64,000 nucleotides of DNA from Brevibacillus antibioticus (GCF_005217615.1 NZ_SZNK01000001.1:2127501-2191500); one strand, 5' to 3'; positions 54,138 through 63,360 are shown, counted from the stretch's first letter. The notes: generated by a model not told the origin, from the letters alone. Program-made: numbers and translations.

Positions 54138-55205
54138 ATGATAACGGCCGAGATGAAGTCCGAGTATTATCAGGCGTTACTAGATAAAAATTCAGAATAT
54201 GAAGGTGTCTTTTTTGTTGGAGTAAAGACTACCGGCGTATTCTGTCGCCCGACATGTCCAGCAAGAAAACCTAAGTTTGTGAATTGTGAGTTTTTTGCTC
54301 ATGCCAAACAAGCACTTCTGGCCTCATTCCGGCCCTGCCAGCGCTGCCGTCCACTTTCACATCCCAATCACGTTTCAGAGCTCGTGCGCCTGCTAGTAAA
54401 CGCTGTAGAAGAAAACCCCGAGCAGCGCTGGACGGAAAAAGACTTTCAAAGATTATCCGTAGACGCTTCAACAGCGCGACGCCAATTCAAAAAACGTTTT
54501 GGCATGACGTTCGTCGAATATGCTAGGGCGCGACGTATGGGGATTGCACTGAAAGAAATCAGAGAAGGAAAAGCAATCATCGATGCCCAACTATCCACCG
54601 GATACGAGTCCAGCAGTGGTTTTCGAGACGCATTTTCACGAATTATGGGGGCAGCACCTACTCTTCTTGGAGATCAGCATGTCTTAAAGGCATCGTGGCT
54701 GGATACGCGGCTGGGTCCCATGATAGCTATCGCGGATGAAGAAGCGCTATATCTACTTGAATTCGTAGATCGCCGCGGCTTGGAACGAGAAGTTGAACGT
54801 CTTCGACAAAGAACGAAGTCAGCGATTATCCCTGGTTCTACAGCGCCTATCCGTTCGATTGAACGTGAGTTAGAGGAGTATTTTGACGGAAAGCTCACAC
54901 CATTTGCAACGCCTTTGTTTATGTGCGGATCGCCTTTTCAAAAAATGGTTTGGGAGCATTTACAAACGATCCCGCCCGGTCAAACTTCATCCTATTCCGA
55001 GGTTGCAGCAGCTATTGGGAAACCAAGCGCCTTTCGTGCTGTCGCTCAAGCAAATGGTGCGAATCAGTTAGCGATTGTCATTCCTTGTCATCGCGTCATC
55101 CACTCTAATGGTGATTTGGGTGGGTACGGAGGAGGACTTTCACGCAAACGCTGGCTGCTTCATCATGAAAAAGAAACGCCCGCCCCACTTGACTCGGATT
55201 CGTGA
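54138..55205 (+). CDS. ada: Bifunctional Ada: methylphosphotriester/O6-methylguanine methyltransferase and activator
   Basis: A 355-aa three-part protein. The N-terminal zinc domain has FCRPTCPAR (acceptor Cys and ligands) and a later CQRC pair. An AraC-type helix-turn-helix spans about residues 85-175 (TEKDFQRLSVDASTARRQFKKRFG). The C-terminal MGMT domain has the acceptor Cys in IPCHRVI. It repairs alkylated DNA and, once methylated, activates its own regulon. B. subtilis splits this into AdaA and AdaB; here they are fused as in E. coli. GGAGGGGG precedes the ATG. Confidence 0.95.
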   Translation: MITAEMKSEYYQALLDKNSEYEGVFFVGVKTTGVFCRPTCPARKPKFVNCEFFAHAKQALLASFRPCQRCRPLSHPNHVSELVRLLVNAVEENPEQRWTEKDFQRLSVDASTARRQFKKRFGMTFVEYARARRMGIALKEIREGKAIIDAQLSTGYESSSGFRDAFSRIMGAAPTLLGDQHVLKASWLDTRLGPMIAIADEEALYLLEFVDRRGLEREVERLRQRTKSAIIPGSTAPIRSIERELEEYFDGKLTPFATPLFMCGSPFQKMVWEHLQTIPPGQTSSYSEVAAAIGKPSAFRAVAQANGANQLAIVIPCHRVIHSNGDLGGYGGGLSRKRWLLHHEKETPAPLDSDS

Positions 55206-55253
55206 AAAATTCGGCAAATGGATCATAGATGAATAAGCAAAGGAGTGTACAAA

Positions 55254-56717
55254 TTGAGAGCCTTACATTCGAATAAATGGGCTATTTTATCTGTGGTCAC
55301 GCTTGTTTCGTTCATTACTAACTTAGACGCAACGATTGTGGTTATCGGTCTTCCTGCTGTCATGGAAGATTTGCGTATTCCGATCAACATTGGGATGTGG
55401 ACGATTACCGCGTTCTACATCATGAGCACATTATTTTTGCTTCCCGCTGGGCGTTGGTCGGATATGCTCGGGACCAAGCGCATTTTTTTATGGGGGCTCA
55501 CCTTGTTCACGATATCCACTGCGCTGTGCGGTCTTGCGAACTCAGGCACAACACTGATCGGTGCACGGCTCCTTCAGGGAACTGGTGCCGCAATGGCAAT
55601 GGCATCAGCAACACCAATCCTCATACGGACATTCCCACCCAATCAACTCGGAATCGCTCTCGGGATTAACAACATATCATGGGTGACTGGATCACTCATC
55701 GGTCCGGTGATCGGAGGCGCGCTTATCGGTGATTTCGGATGGCGATCCATCTTTTTTGTAGCTGTCCCTGCTGGAGTCATTGGTTTGATCGCTGGCCTCC
55801 TGGTTCTCAAAGACACGCCCCCAATCGAAAAGGGCAAGACTGACTGGCCGGGTATTTTGACCTTTGGACCAGGTTTAGTCGCTCTGCTTATCGCACTGTC
55901 TGAGGGGCAGTCTTGGGGTTGGACATCGGTACCCACACTTAGCCTCTTTGCAACCGCTCTACTTTTATGGATAGCATTCGTACTCATCGAGCTACGTGTT
56001 CGGCATCCACTTTTTCCTCTAAGCCTTTTCACCTATCGAAACTATTCGATTGGTCTTGGAATCACGATGAGTTATTGCATTGGTTACTTCGCCGTCACCA
56101 TTCTCCTGATGCTATATCTGCAAGGGGCACATCGCTTAAGCCCTTTGGAAGCGGGATTGTTAATGATCCCATTATCGATTCCCCAACTCTTCACGGCCCC
56201 TTTTGGCGGTAAACTTGCCGACCGTTTCGGCCCCGTGCGCATGATTCTGTTAGGATCATTCCTAATAGGCCTAGCCTTTCTGCTACTTGGACAACTTGGT
56301 TCTCAGTTGTCGAACCTGGCTGTGATTATCCCGCTTCTTATCATTTCCGCCGCCACTGGTCTGTCTTGGCCTTCGCTCGCAAAAGCAGTCCTATCTGCTG
56401 CTCCGCAAGAGCGCGCTGGCTCCGCTTCAGGTATGTTCTGGACTGTCTACGAAATGTGTCGGGCAATAAGTCAAGCTCTCTCATTGGTAGTTGTACAGCT
56501 AAGCGTCAAGTCTTCATCCGTCTTGCCGCTATTTTCCGAAACGGGAGCGGGAGAAATCGTCCAATCTAAGAGTGCCTTGATCTATGCAACAAACAACGGT
56601 TTCCCATTCTTCGCCATCTTCTTTGCTATCGCTATCGTGTTAGGTTTGTTTCTCATGAGGCCACAATTGAAGATAGATAACTGGAAGGAGAAGAAAATAG
56701 TCCGTCAGTCTGGATGA
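55254..56717 (+). CDS. MFS drug transporter (DHA2/EmrB-QacA family)
   Basis: A 487-aa, 14-helix major facilitator. The N-terminal block VSFITNLDATIVVIGLPAV and the motif-C-like GSLIGPVIGGALIGDFGWRSIFFVAVP are typical of DHA2 drug/H+ antiporters. The TTG at 55254 is chosen because AAGGAG is eight bases upstream; the GTG at 55245 overlaps that site. It begins 48 bp after ada and may be co-transcribed. Substrate unknown. Confidence 0.9.
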   Translation: MRALHSNKWAILSVVTLVSFITNLDATIVVIGLPAVMEDLRIPINIGMWTITAFYIMSTLFLLPAGRWSDMLGTKRIFLWGLTLFTISTALCGLANSGTTLIGARLLQGTGAAMAMASATPILIRTFPPNQLGIALGINNISWVTGSLIGPVIGGALIGDFGWRSIFFVAVPAGVIGLIAGLLVLKDTPPIEKGKTDWPGILTFGPGLVALLIALSEGQSWGWTSVPTLSLFATALLLWIAFVLIELRVRHPLFPLSLFTYRNYSIGLGITMSYCIGYFAVTILLMLYLQGAHRLSPLEAGLLMIPLSIPQLFTAPFGGKLADRFGPVRMILLGSFLIGLAFLLLGQLGSQLSNLAVIIPLLIISAATGLSWPSLAKAVLSAAPQERAGSASGMFWTVYEMCRAISQALSLVVVQLSVKSSSVLPLFSETGAGEIVQSKSALIYATNNGFPFFAIFFAIAIVLGLFLMRPQLKIDNWKEKKIVRQSG

Positions 56718-56794
56718 GCTGCACAAGCATGGAGAGCATCTTTCCCACCCGTCAGGTGGCGGGAATCGACACGTTGCTGGCACTCCTTCCTGGC

Positions 56795-56826
56795 AAAAAT
56801 GCCCTCGCATACGCAAGGGCATTTTT
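56795..56826. terminator. Bidirectional terminator between MFS and Rrf2 genes
   Basis: AAAAATGCCCT-type arm (from 56795) pairs with AGGGCATTTTT (56816-56826), with T-runs on both strands. It separates two convergent genes. Confidence 0.85.
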
Positions 56827-56830
56827 GTTC

Positions 56831-57271
56831 TTACTGCGCTTTTTCTGTTATTTTTTGACGAAGGTTATTTACGAGCTCGGACATTTTCACTCCGCCCAAA
56901 ATCTCCTCCATAGCATGCTGCGCACGGGTCAGAATCAACTCCAGCACAAACTGTATATTCGCTCCCACTGGACAATCGGGATTCGGTTGCTCATGGATGT
57001 GAAAAAGTTGCCCTTCTTCCACGACATCGACTGCACGGTAAATCTCTAGTAGTGTGATTTGATCCAATTCCTTGGCGAGAGAAGCGCCGCCAGCTCCGGC
57101 ACGTACGTTCACGAGCCCAGCCTTCTTCAACAGCCCCAGCACACGTCGGATCACGACTGGATTCGTATTCACACTACCTGCGATCCATTCCGAAGTGCAA
57201 TGCGAATTAGAATCAATGGAAAGCAGTGATAAGATGTGGACCGCAATGGAGAAACGGCTGCTGATTTTCAT
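56831..57271 (-). CDS. Rrf2-family transcriptional regulator (YwnA-like)
   Basis: A 146-aa winged-helix regulator with the family start MKISSRFSIAVHILSLL and recognition region NTNPVVIRRVLGLLKKAGLVNVRAGAGGA. It does not have the three-Cys Fe-S cluster of IscR/NsrR. The single Cys in NPDCPVGANIQ matches the YwnA/CymR-like branch. AAGGG lies nine bases before the ATG. It is divergent from the BAAT-type gene, which it may control. Confidence 0.9.
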   Translation of the reverse strand: MKISSRFSIAVHILSLLSIDSNSHCTSEWIAGSVNTNPVVIRRVLGLLKKAGLVNVRAGAGGASLAKELDQITLLEIYRAVDVVEEGQLFHIHEQPNPDCPVGANIQFVLELILTRAQHAMEEILGGVKMSELVNNLRQKITEKAQ

Positions 57272-57425
57272 ACGTTGTCACCCTTTCGTTGTAATGATTA
57301 TAGTTACACCCCAAGCAAGAAGTCAAGTTAACCAGACCGTCACATTTCGTCTCGTCAAACTTTATTCATTCTACTATAATGACTGTGTCAAGTGTTCCCG
57401 TAATCTGGAAGGAGTGTTGACAAAA

Positions 57426-58715
57426 ATGATACTTCCACAAATTGAAGTTACCCCTGCAACAGCCTTAATAGATGTTCCCGTCCATATTACACTCAGCGGG
57501 TTTATCCCGAACCAATTAATCACCCTTCATGCCACTCTGAAAAATGGTTTACCTGGAGGAGATTTGACTGCATCCTCACATGCTATATTCCAAGCAGACG
57601 AAAATGGCTCAGTGGATTTAGTTTCCCAAGCTCCCTTATTTGGTACTTATGAGGGGATTGATCCGATGGGGCTTTTCTGGTCTATGAATGTCCAAACCAT
57701 GCGTTTTTATCATGCCTATTCGCTGGACGACTTTCAGTTCACCCCTCGCTCCACTGAGATAGAATTAGCGGCAGAAGTCAACGATAAACCCGTAGCGAAA
57801 GCCGTCGTAAAACGTATTTTTGTCTCTCGCGACGTATCGATACGGAAAGTGACAGACCATGGGCTAGTCGATCTGTATTTTTCAAAACCTCACACTGAAC
57901 AAAGACCCGCCATTGTCGTACTTGGTGGAAGCGAAGGTGGAATTGGTTCCTGCTCACAATTTGCTGCTTTGTTCGCCTCTCATGGCTATCCGACACTAGC
58001 ACTCGCTTACTTCCAATGCAATGATCTTCCTGACGATATTCGCCAGATCCCGATTGAATATGTTCAACGCGCCATTCATTGGCTACAGCAGCAGCCCTCC
58101 GTACATCCTGATAAAATCACGTTATTCGGACGCTCCAAAGGTGCAGAATTGGCATTAGTCACAGCATCGTTCGAGCGACACGTACATGCTGTTATTGCTT
58201 CGAGTCCCTGCTCTACAGTTACTATCGGTACAGATAAGGCATTCGCTGGATCAGACACGTTCTCCCCGCAGTCCTCTTGGTCGTTTCAAGGAGAGCCTCT
58301 TCCATTCGTACCATGGACCGAGGAGCAGACAAAAGTCTCGCAAGAGCGGCTCGAAGCAGGTCAACGGATTGATCACATCCATGCTGAAGCGTGGGCTGCT
58401 TGTGAATGGTTAGAAGATGCCGAGATCCCGGTGGAAAAAATCAATGGCCCGATCCTCTTCCTCTCCTCGGATGACGATCACTGGTGGCCAGCAGCCCGGC
58501 ATTGCGAGCAAATGGTCGAGCGGTTAAAGGATCATCAGTTTGCTCATTCGGTGGTGCATTTGCGTTACGCGGATACAGGACATGGGATCCGCTTTCCTTA
58601 CATACCAACTACCCGCACACGACTCAATGGTGGCACGCCCAAAAACAACGCCTACGCATCCGAGCACTCTTGGCGTGAGGTTCTTCGGTTTTTAGAGCGG
58701 ACTTTTCCAGAGTAA
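57426..58715 (+). CDS. BAAT-type acyl-CoA thioesterase/N-acyltransferase-family protein
   Basis: A 429-aa protein with the two-domain layout of acyl-CoA thioesterase/bile acid-CoA:amino acid N-acyltransferases. The N-terminal beta domain (IEVTPATALIDVPVHITLSGFIPNQLI) is followed by an alpha/beta hydrolase domain with nucleophile Ser in GRSKGAE, Asp in FLSSDDDHWWP and His in DTGHGI. The ATG at 57426 has GGAAGGAG 11 bases upstream. The longer frame upstream overlaps the divergent Rrf2 gene and is not used. The natural substrate is unknown. Divergent from Rrf2. Confidence 0.85.
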   Translation: MILPQIEVTPATALIDVPVHITLSGFIPNQLITLHATLKNGLPGGDLTASSHAIFQADENGSVDLVSQAPLFGTYEGIDPMGLFWSMNVQTMRFYHAYSLDDFQFTPRSTEIELAAEVNDKPVAKAVVKRIFVSRDVSIRKVTDHGLVDLYFSKPHTEQRPAIVVLGGSEGGIGSCSQFAALFASHGYPTLALAYFQCNDLPDDIRQIPIEYVQRAIHWLQQQPSVHPDKITLFGRSKGAELALVTASFERHVHAVIASSPCSTVTIGTDKAFAGSDTFSPQSSWSFQGEPLPFVPWTEEQTKVSQERLEAGQRIDHIHAEAWAACEWLEDAEIPVEKINGPILFLSSDDDHWWPAARHCEQMVERLKDHQFAHSVVHLRYADTGHGIRFPYIPTTRTRLNGGTPKNNAYASEHSWREVLRFLERTFPE

Positions 58716-58788
58716 AAAACAGGGAAAGCCTACTCGCATGACGAAATAGGCTTTACGATCTATCATTTTGGAAAGGATGTATTGCCCT

Positions 58789-59127
58789 ATGGACTGCCTA
58801 TTTTGCAAGATTGTAAACGGAGACATTCCATCTAAAAAAGTGTATGAGGACGAGCATGTATTGGCTTTTCACGACATTAATCCTGTTGCCCCTGTTCACG
58901 TTCTGATGATTCCGAAAAAGCATATTCAATCCGTTCTGGCTATCGAGCCTGAGGACAAGGAGCTGATCGGTCACCTCCATCTGTCACTGCAAAAAGTCGC
59001 AGAAACAATGGGCGTGAACGAGGATGGCTTCCGTATCGTGACCAACATTGGCAAACACGGACAACAAACCGTCTTCCATCTGCACTACCACCTCATCGGA
59101 GGCAGACAATTGGAGTGGCAGTTCTAA
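58789..59127 (+). CDS. HIT-family nucleotide hydrolase/transferase
   Basis: A 112-aa HINT-type protein with the His-triad HLHYHLI near the C-terminus and an N-terminal CLFC zinc-like pair. It hydrolyses purine nucleoside phosphoramidates or related substrates in the cytoplasm. The ATG at 58789 gives the usual family N-terminus (DCLFCKIVNGDIPSKKVYED); AAAGGA is 11 bases upstream. The IS630 remnant begins within 40 bp of its stop but does not damage it. Confidence 0.92.
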   Translation: MDCLFCKIVNGDIPSKKVYEDEHVLAFHDINPVAPVHVLMIPKKHIQSVLAIEPEDKELIGHLHLSLQKVAETMGVNEDGFRIVTNIGKHGQQTVFHLHYHLIGGRQLEWQF

Positions 59128-59139
59128 TCGCTAGTAAAG

Positions 59140-59562
59140 CGATCCTGAAATGAATACCGTCGGGTGGAGCGAGCCCGCATGCTTCTTCACTATGCCGACG
59201 GCCTCAGTATACCGAAAATTGCAGAGATACTCAGTACTACCGTCCCAAAGGTGAATCGTTGTGTCGATAAAGCACTGGAACTCGGGTCAGAGGCTGCCTT
59301 CATCTCACTTGCCTGTCAGAAACCCAAAGAGTTGGGTTACTCGTATGAAGTTTGGCCCCAACGTCTCCTGGCTCAACATGTACGAAATCATGCAGTATCA
59401 GCTGGCCATGAGTGCCTTTCTCGTATGTCGCCCAGCAGTGTCTACCGGTTGCTGAATGCTCATGACTTGCAGCCTCACAAGGTCTGCTATTATTTGGAGC
59501 GCCGCGATCCTGAATTTGACACGAAACGTGCTGAAGTGCTGTGCGTGTATCAGCAAGTCGAA
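59140..59562 (+). pseudogene. IS630-family transposase remnant
   Basis: The segment VERARMLLHYADGLSIPKIAEIL is the N-terminal helix-turn-helix of IS630-type transposases, and LACQKPKELGYSYEVW to LERRDPEFDTKRAEVLCVYQQVE is the following region. About 30 residues (the GRP linker) are missing between ALELG and LACQK, and the catalytic DDE domain is lost after about 59562. No terminal repeats were found. The frame then continues into an unrelated VOC gene fragment. Confidence 0.82.
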
Positions 59563-59760
59563 TACATTTGGGAAAACGAAGAACTAAAGCGGATTGCTGC
59601 TGGGGCGACAGTCGTTAATCCAATGGCGGATCAATTCTACGGTGACCGAGCGGGAAGTGTGAAGGATCCGTTCGGACATTATTGGATGATCTCAACCACA
59701 ATTGAAATTGTAGAACCTGAGGAAATACAGAAGCGATTCCTCGCCTTGTATGTAAATTAA
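59563..59760 (+). pseudogene. 3' fragment of a VOC/PhnB-like (glyoxalase-fold) gene
   Basis: The last ~60 residues (AAGATVVNPMADQFYGDRAG, then SVKDPFGHYWMIST and EPEEIQKRF) are the C-terminus of PhnB-like VOC proteins. The N-terminal half is missing. The fragment is fused in frame to the IS630 remnant, giving an uninterrupted 198-codon frame from 59164. A strong terminator follows, as it would for the original gene. Confidence 0.8.
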
Positions 59761-59764
59761 GCAC

Positions 59765-59817
59765 AAAAGGATATCCCGTTAATGCTCATATGAGGCATTT
59801 CGGGATATCCTTTTTTT
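59765..59817. terminator. Strong terminator between the VOC fragment and ypdA
   Basis: A perfect 14-bp stem (59765-59778 with 59801-59814) ending in seven T on the plus strand and four on the minus strand. Confidence 0.88.
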
Positions 59818-59906
59818 CTACAGTATGCCAATCCTGTTCCTTTCCGTTGGAAGTATGGCTTGGAGAGCTGATCGTGAACGTTATCTCAGGATCGTTCTAC
59901 TAGTAA

Positions 59907-60884
59907 TCACTGTGCTCTATGAGAGGCAATGTGGCGGGCGATACCCTCACCGTGAAACCTTCCATTTTCAATAAAAATGGCGTTTGCGTGATGGCCCGCC
60001 GCAATAACTCCCGCTATATAGAGACCTGGGATGTTCGTCGACATCGTCTCTGGATGATGCGCTGGAATTCCCGTTTCCTCGTCAATCATAACCCCTAACG
60101 AATGAAGGAAGGTACGATCCGGACGATATCCAATCAAAGAAAACACGTGGTCATTGGCAAGCGTAATGACTTCCTCGCCCATCCTCACCCTGATAGAACA
60201 CTCCTCAATGCTCTCAACTGTTGCACCGAACAGCATGTGGATGCGTCCTTTTTTGATCAGACTCTCAAAAACAGGCCTTGTCCATGCCTTGACCTTGTCG
60301 GAAAGATCCGTTCGACGGCAAATCACCGTTACTTCTGCTCCTGCCCGCTCCAGCTCCATCGCCGCGTCAACGGCAGAGTTGTTCCCCCCTACTACCGCTA
60401 CTGCAAGCCCTGTATACGGATGTGCTTCCTTGTAAAAGGACGAAACCTTCGGCAACTCCTCGCCTGGTACATGTAGTCGATTCGGATTGTCAAAGTAACC
60501 TGTGGCGATCACCAAGTTTTTCGCTTCGTACGTATGCGTTTTGGCGAATCGGTCTGTCGTCGTAACCTGGAAGCCTTCTGGTGTTTTCTTCGCTTCCGTC
60601 ACCGTCTCATATACGTTCACGCGCAATTTTTCTCGCGCTGCTACCAGTCGATAGTAATTGAGTGCCTCCTGTCTGGTCGGCTTGTCGTTCGCCGTTGCGA
60701 AAGGTACGCCCCCGATTTCCAGTAAATCAGGTGTGCTATGAAAAATCATATAGGTCGGGTAGCGATAAATCGAATGAACAAGCGACCCTTTTTCAATAAT
60801 GATGGGATCAAGTCCAGCTCGCTTGCAGGCAATTGCCGCTGCCAGTCCACAAGGCCCACCGCCTACAATCAGTACGTCTTCCAT
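59907..60884 (-). CDS. ypdA: YpdA-family bacillithiol disulfide reductase
   Basis: A 325-aa FAD/NADPH oxidoreductase. The N-terminal GGGPCGLAAA combines the FAD-binding glycine motif with the Cys conserved in YpdA/Bdr proteins. The NADPH-binding VVGGNNSAVDAAMELERAG lies near residue 165, and the C-terminal GLYIAGVIAAG near 295. It reduces bacillithiol disulfide in the cytoplasm and keeps the thiol pool reduced. The ATG at 60884 is chosen for the family N-terminus, with GGAG a few bases upstream; a GTG at 60899 is possible. Confidence 0.92.
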   Translation of the reverse strand: MEDVLIVGGGPCGLAAAIACKRAGLDPIIIEKGSLVHSIYRYPTYMIFHSTPDLLEIGGVPFATANDKPTRQEALNYYRLVAAREKLRVNVYETVTEAKKTPEGFQVTTTDRFAKTHTYEAKNLVIATGYFDNPNRLHVPGEELPKVSSFYKEAHPYTGLAVAVVGGNNSAVDAAMELERAGAEVTVICRRTDLSDKVKAWTRPVFESLIKKGRIHMLFGATVESIEECSIRVRMGEEVITLANDHVFSLIGYRPDRTFLHSLGVMIDEETGIPAHHPETMSTNIPGLYIAGVIAAGHHANAIFIENGRFHGEGIARHIASHRAQ

Positions 60885-60995
60885 TTCTCTCCGCCTCACT
60901 TCATTCTCTCTATTCTTATTCCTTCATCATATCATATCGCATTTCCAATAAAAGAGTTCGGGCACCCCTGCAAGGTTTCTACCAAAATCTGACCA

Positions 60996-61024
60996 ATGAA
61001 AGCTTGGTTCTCTCTCCTTATACT
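60996..61024 (+). promoter_or_regulatory. Promoter-like hexamers directly ahead of the SLH-GH18 gene
   Basis: ATGAAA (60996-61001) and TATACT (61019-61024) with 17-bp spacing. A transcript starting seven bases past the -10 would begin at or next to the ATG at 61031, so the message could be leaderless. Confidence 0.45.
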
Positions 61025-61030
61025 GGATGT

Positions 61031-62635
61031 ATGATGAAAAAACAAAACATACATATCTGGTTAGTCTCCTTTGCTTTTTTGGTGTACGCCCTCTCTTTTG
61101 CCATAGGAGTCCCAGCATCCACAGCCTCGACGAAAAATTTAAAAGATATCGCAAACAGCTATGCGAAAGAGCAAATCCGTTCGCTACAGGCAGCAGGTGT
61201 CATCTCCGGCGATGAAAACGGGTACTTTCACCCAACTCGTCCAGTGACGCGTGCTGAGTTTCTCGCGATGCTCACACGAACGCTCGGTATGAAACCGGTG
61301 GTCAGCAACGTCGCAGCCTACTCGGATGTTCCGAAAAACTCATGGGCATACGGGTACGTACAAGCTGCTGCTGGACTTCGCATCGCGAATGGCATCGGTC
61401 CTACTTCTTTTGCTCCGAACCAGACGATTTCTCGCGAAGAGGCCGCTGCATTTCTCGTACGCGCACTGGAACAAAGCATTTCGTCTTCTTACCAGTTGTC
61501 CGTGAAGGATGCCAATGCGATTTCGAGCTGGGCACGCCCCTCAGTCAGCCACGCCATACAAAAAAATTGGTTGGTTGGCTACAATGGCTACTTCCGCCCG
61601 ACTCAAGCACTATCGAGAGAAGAAACCGCTGTTATTTTGTATCGAATTCAGGAGAATCTGAAGAAGCAAAACGTTACAGCAAAGTCGCTTGTCTCTCTCG
61701 GATGGCAATACCAATCCACGACAGAGGAGTTCATCGCACAAGTCAAGAATAGCGGAGTCAATACACTATCTCCACGTTGGTACTTCCTGCAAAAAGACGG
61801 AACGATTAGCGACTCTACGGATACTTCCCTTGTCCAATGGGCACATGCAAATGGCAAGCAGGTGTGGCCGCTATTCGGGAATAAATTTGATCCTGATGCT
61901 ACTCACGCCATGCTGTCCGATCCCAATAAACGAAAAGCAGCCGTGCAAAAGCTTTCTTCGTTCATTGATCAATACCACCTAAATGGGATTAACATCGATT
62001 TTGAAGGGTTCTCCCCTGCGGATCGCAACAACTTCACCTTGTTTATTCAGGAGCTCGCGACTGCTCTTCACACAAAAGGTACTGTCCTATCTGTAGATAT
62101 TCCGCCTGATGGTGATTCAGACTGGAGCGACCCTTTCGATTTTGCCAAATTAGCAAAGTATGCGGATTATTTGGTAGTCATGGCCTATGAAGAGCATTGG
62201 GTAGGTGGGTCACAAGCAGGCTCCGTTGCATCCTTGCCTTGGTTTACGAAAGTCATTACCGATCTGCTTGACGAGGTTCCGACCCAAAAGCTCATCGTCG
62301 GAATGCCTCTTTACACGCGCGACTGGTACCAATCGAATGGAACATTGAAGTCAACAGATATTAGCATCCCTGAGTCTTACCAGTTGCTCTCACAATACAG
62401 AGCAAAAACAGTATGGGACGATAAAGTTGGACAATACCGTTCGACGTATCAAAAGCAAGGCATCACGCACACAATTTGGCTGGAAGAAAGCCGTTCGATT
62501 GGGCTCAAGGCACAAGCTAGTCTGCAATGGCAAGTGGGTGGCCTGGCGTACTGGTACGTTGGCTCTGAATCAACGGATATGTGGACAGCCATTGCCAATT
62601 CGATCACCCTTAAACATGCACGTGAAAAACTGTAA
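61031..62635 (+). CDS. SLH-domain glycoside hydrolase family 18 protein
   Basis: A 534-aa secreted or spore-envelope protein. An N-terminal membrane/signal helix (IWLVSFAFLVYALSFAIGV) is followed by three SLH-like repeats (about residues 35-205: FHPTRPVTRAEFLAMLTRTL, FAPNQTISREEAAAFLVRAL, FRPTQALSREETAVILYRI). A GH18 domain (about 215-530) has the catalytic motif NGINIDFEGF. It is similar to YaaH/YdhD-type peptidoglycan N-acetylglucosaminidases. The ATG at 61031 has no ribosome site; in-frame codons upstream overlap ypdA and are not used. Confidence 0.85.
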   Translation: MMKKQNIHIWLVSFAFLVYALSFAIGVPASTASTKNLKDIANSYAKEQIRSLQAAGVISGDENGYFHPTRPVTRAEFLAMLTRTLGMKPVVSNVAAYSDVPKNSWAYGYVQAAAGLRIANGIGPTSFAPNQTISREEAAAFLVRALEQSISSSYQLSVKDANAISSWARPSVSHAIQKNWLVGYNGYFRPTQALSREETAVILYRIQENLKKQNVTAKSLVSLGWQYQSTTEEFIAQVKNSGVNTLSPRWYFLQKDGTISDSTDTSLVQWAHANGKQVWPLFGNKFDPDATHAMLSDPNKRKAAVQKLSSFIDQYHLNGINIDFEGFSPADRNNFTLFIQELATALHTKGTVLSVDIPPDGDSDWSDPFDFAKLAKYADYLVVMAYEEHWVGGSQAGSVASLPWFTKVITDLLDEVPTQKLIVGMPLYTRDWYQSNGTLKSTDISIPESYQLLSQYRAKTVWDDKVGQYRSTYQKQGITHTIWLEESRSIGLKAQASLQWQVGGLAYWYVGSESTDMWTAIANSITLKHAREKL

Positions 62636-62645
62636 GAATCATGAA

Positions 62646-62693
62646 AAGAAGCGCCCGCGTCCGGCTATAGCCGTGGCAGTGGCGCTTCTTTTT
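62646..62693 (+). terminator. Terminator downstream of the GH18 gene
   Basis: AAGAAGCGCC/GGCGCTTCTT stem (62646-62655 with 62681-62690) with inner GGCTATAGCC and a T-run. Confidence 0.8.
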
Positions 62694-62846
62694 GTTGTGC
62701 TAGGCAATTCAGTCAATGTGATCCCTCCCGAATGCAAGTTAGCAGTAGTTTGTCTCTTTTTAATGATTATTAGACAATCATTGGTATTCTGCATGGGAAT
62801 GCCCTCCTTTCTTCATACTGAAAAGGAGCAGAAGGAGGAAAGGTTC

Positions 62847-63215
62847 TTGCCGGATATTTTAATGAGCCCTGAATTAAAAAGAAAAACAGAAGAAGCTATC
62901 CAAGGTCTCACATTCACGAAAAATTTCCGTTCTGCAACAGCCGAGGAATGGTATCTGTTTTTGCCGGGATATCGAGATCCGCAGACAGAAGGGGCTTGCG
63001 GGAAAGTATTCATTCATTACGACCTGTTTGGAAATCGGGATGTGTTCATCAACACCACCGTGATTTTCGATGACCCAAAACTGCATGACCCTATTCTGCA
63101 TCCGCTAGTCTACGCAGTGGTCGATGAGACCGTCAATCGTTTGGTTGGCTATGCAAATACGTTACTTTCGGTACATGCGGGCTTCAATTCGTACTCAGCG
63201 GAATACGTGAGTTAG
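62847..63215 (+). CDS. Hypothetical protein (122 aa)
   Basis: A soluble protein whose TTG start at 62847 is set by AAGGAGG eight bases upstream. An in-frame ATG lies upstream at about 62802 but has no comparable site. Blocks LKRKTEEAIQGLTFTKNF, WYLFLPGYRDPQ and VYAVVDETVNRLVGYAN give no family that I recognise. It lies between the GH18 and coat-protein genes. Confidence 0.65.
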   Translation: MPDILMSPELKRKTEEAIQGLTFTKNFRSATAEEWYLFLPGYRDPQTEGACGKVFIHYDLFGNRDVFINTTVIFDDPKLHDPILHPLVYAVVDETVNRLVGYANTLLSVHAGFNSYSAEYVS

Positions 63216-63360
63216 CACCACTTTGCCTAATGTCCATTGGATTATCTGGCAACTTCAGGACGGAACACCCCTTTTTTTCATTTTTTCCTGAATATCCAAC
63301 GATTCTATACAAACACTATCAAAGGTTGACAGTAACCCAATTCGATTTCAGGAGGCCATT

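Noticed and set aside
57072..57425. 118-codon N-terminal extension of the BAAT-type protein
   Set aside because: It overlaps the divergent Rrf2 gene, lacks a ribosome site and is not family-like; the start at 57426 matches the family.
60833..61030. 66-codon N-terminal extension of the SLH-GH18 protein
   Set aside because: It overlaps the ypdA start and would place a non-signal sequence before the hydrophobic helix.
62427..62846. Extension of the 122-aa hypothetical protein back into the GH18 gene
   Set aside because: It runs through the GH18 coding region and its terminator; the TTG at 62847 has a strong ribosome site.
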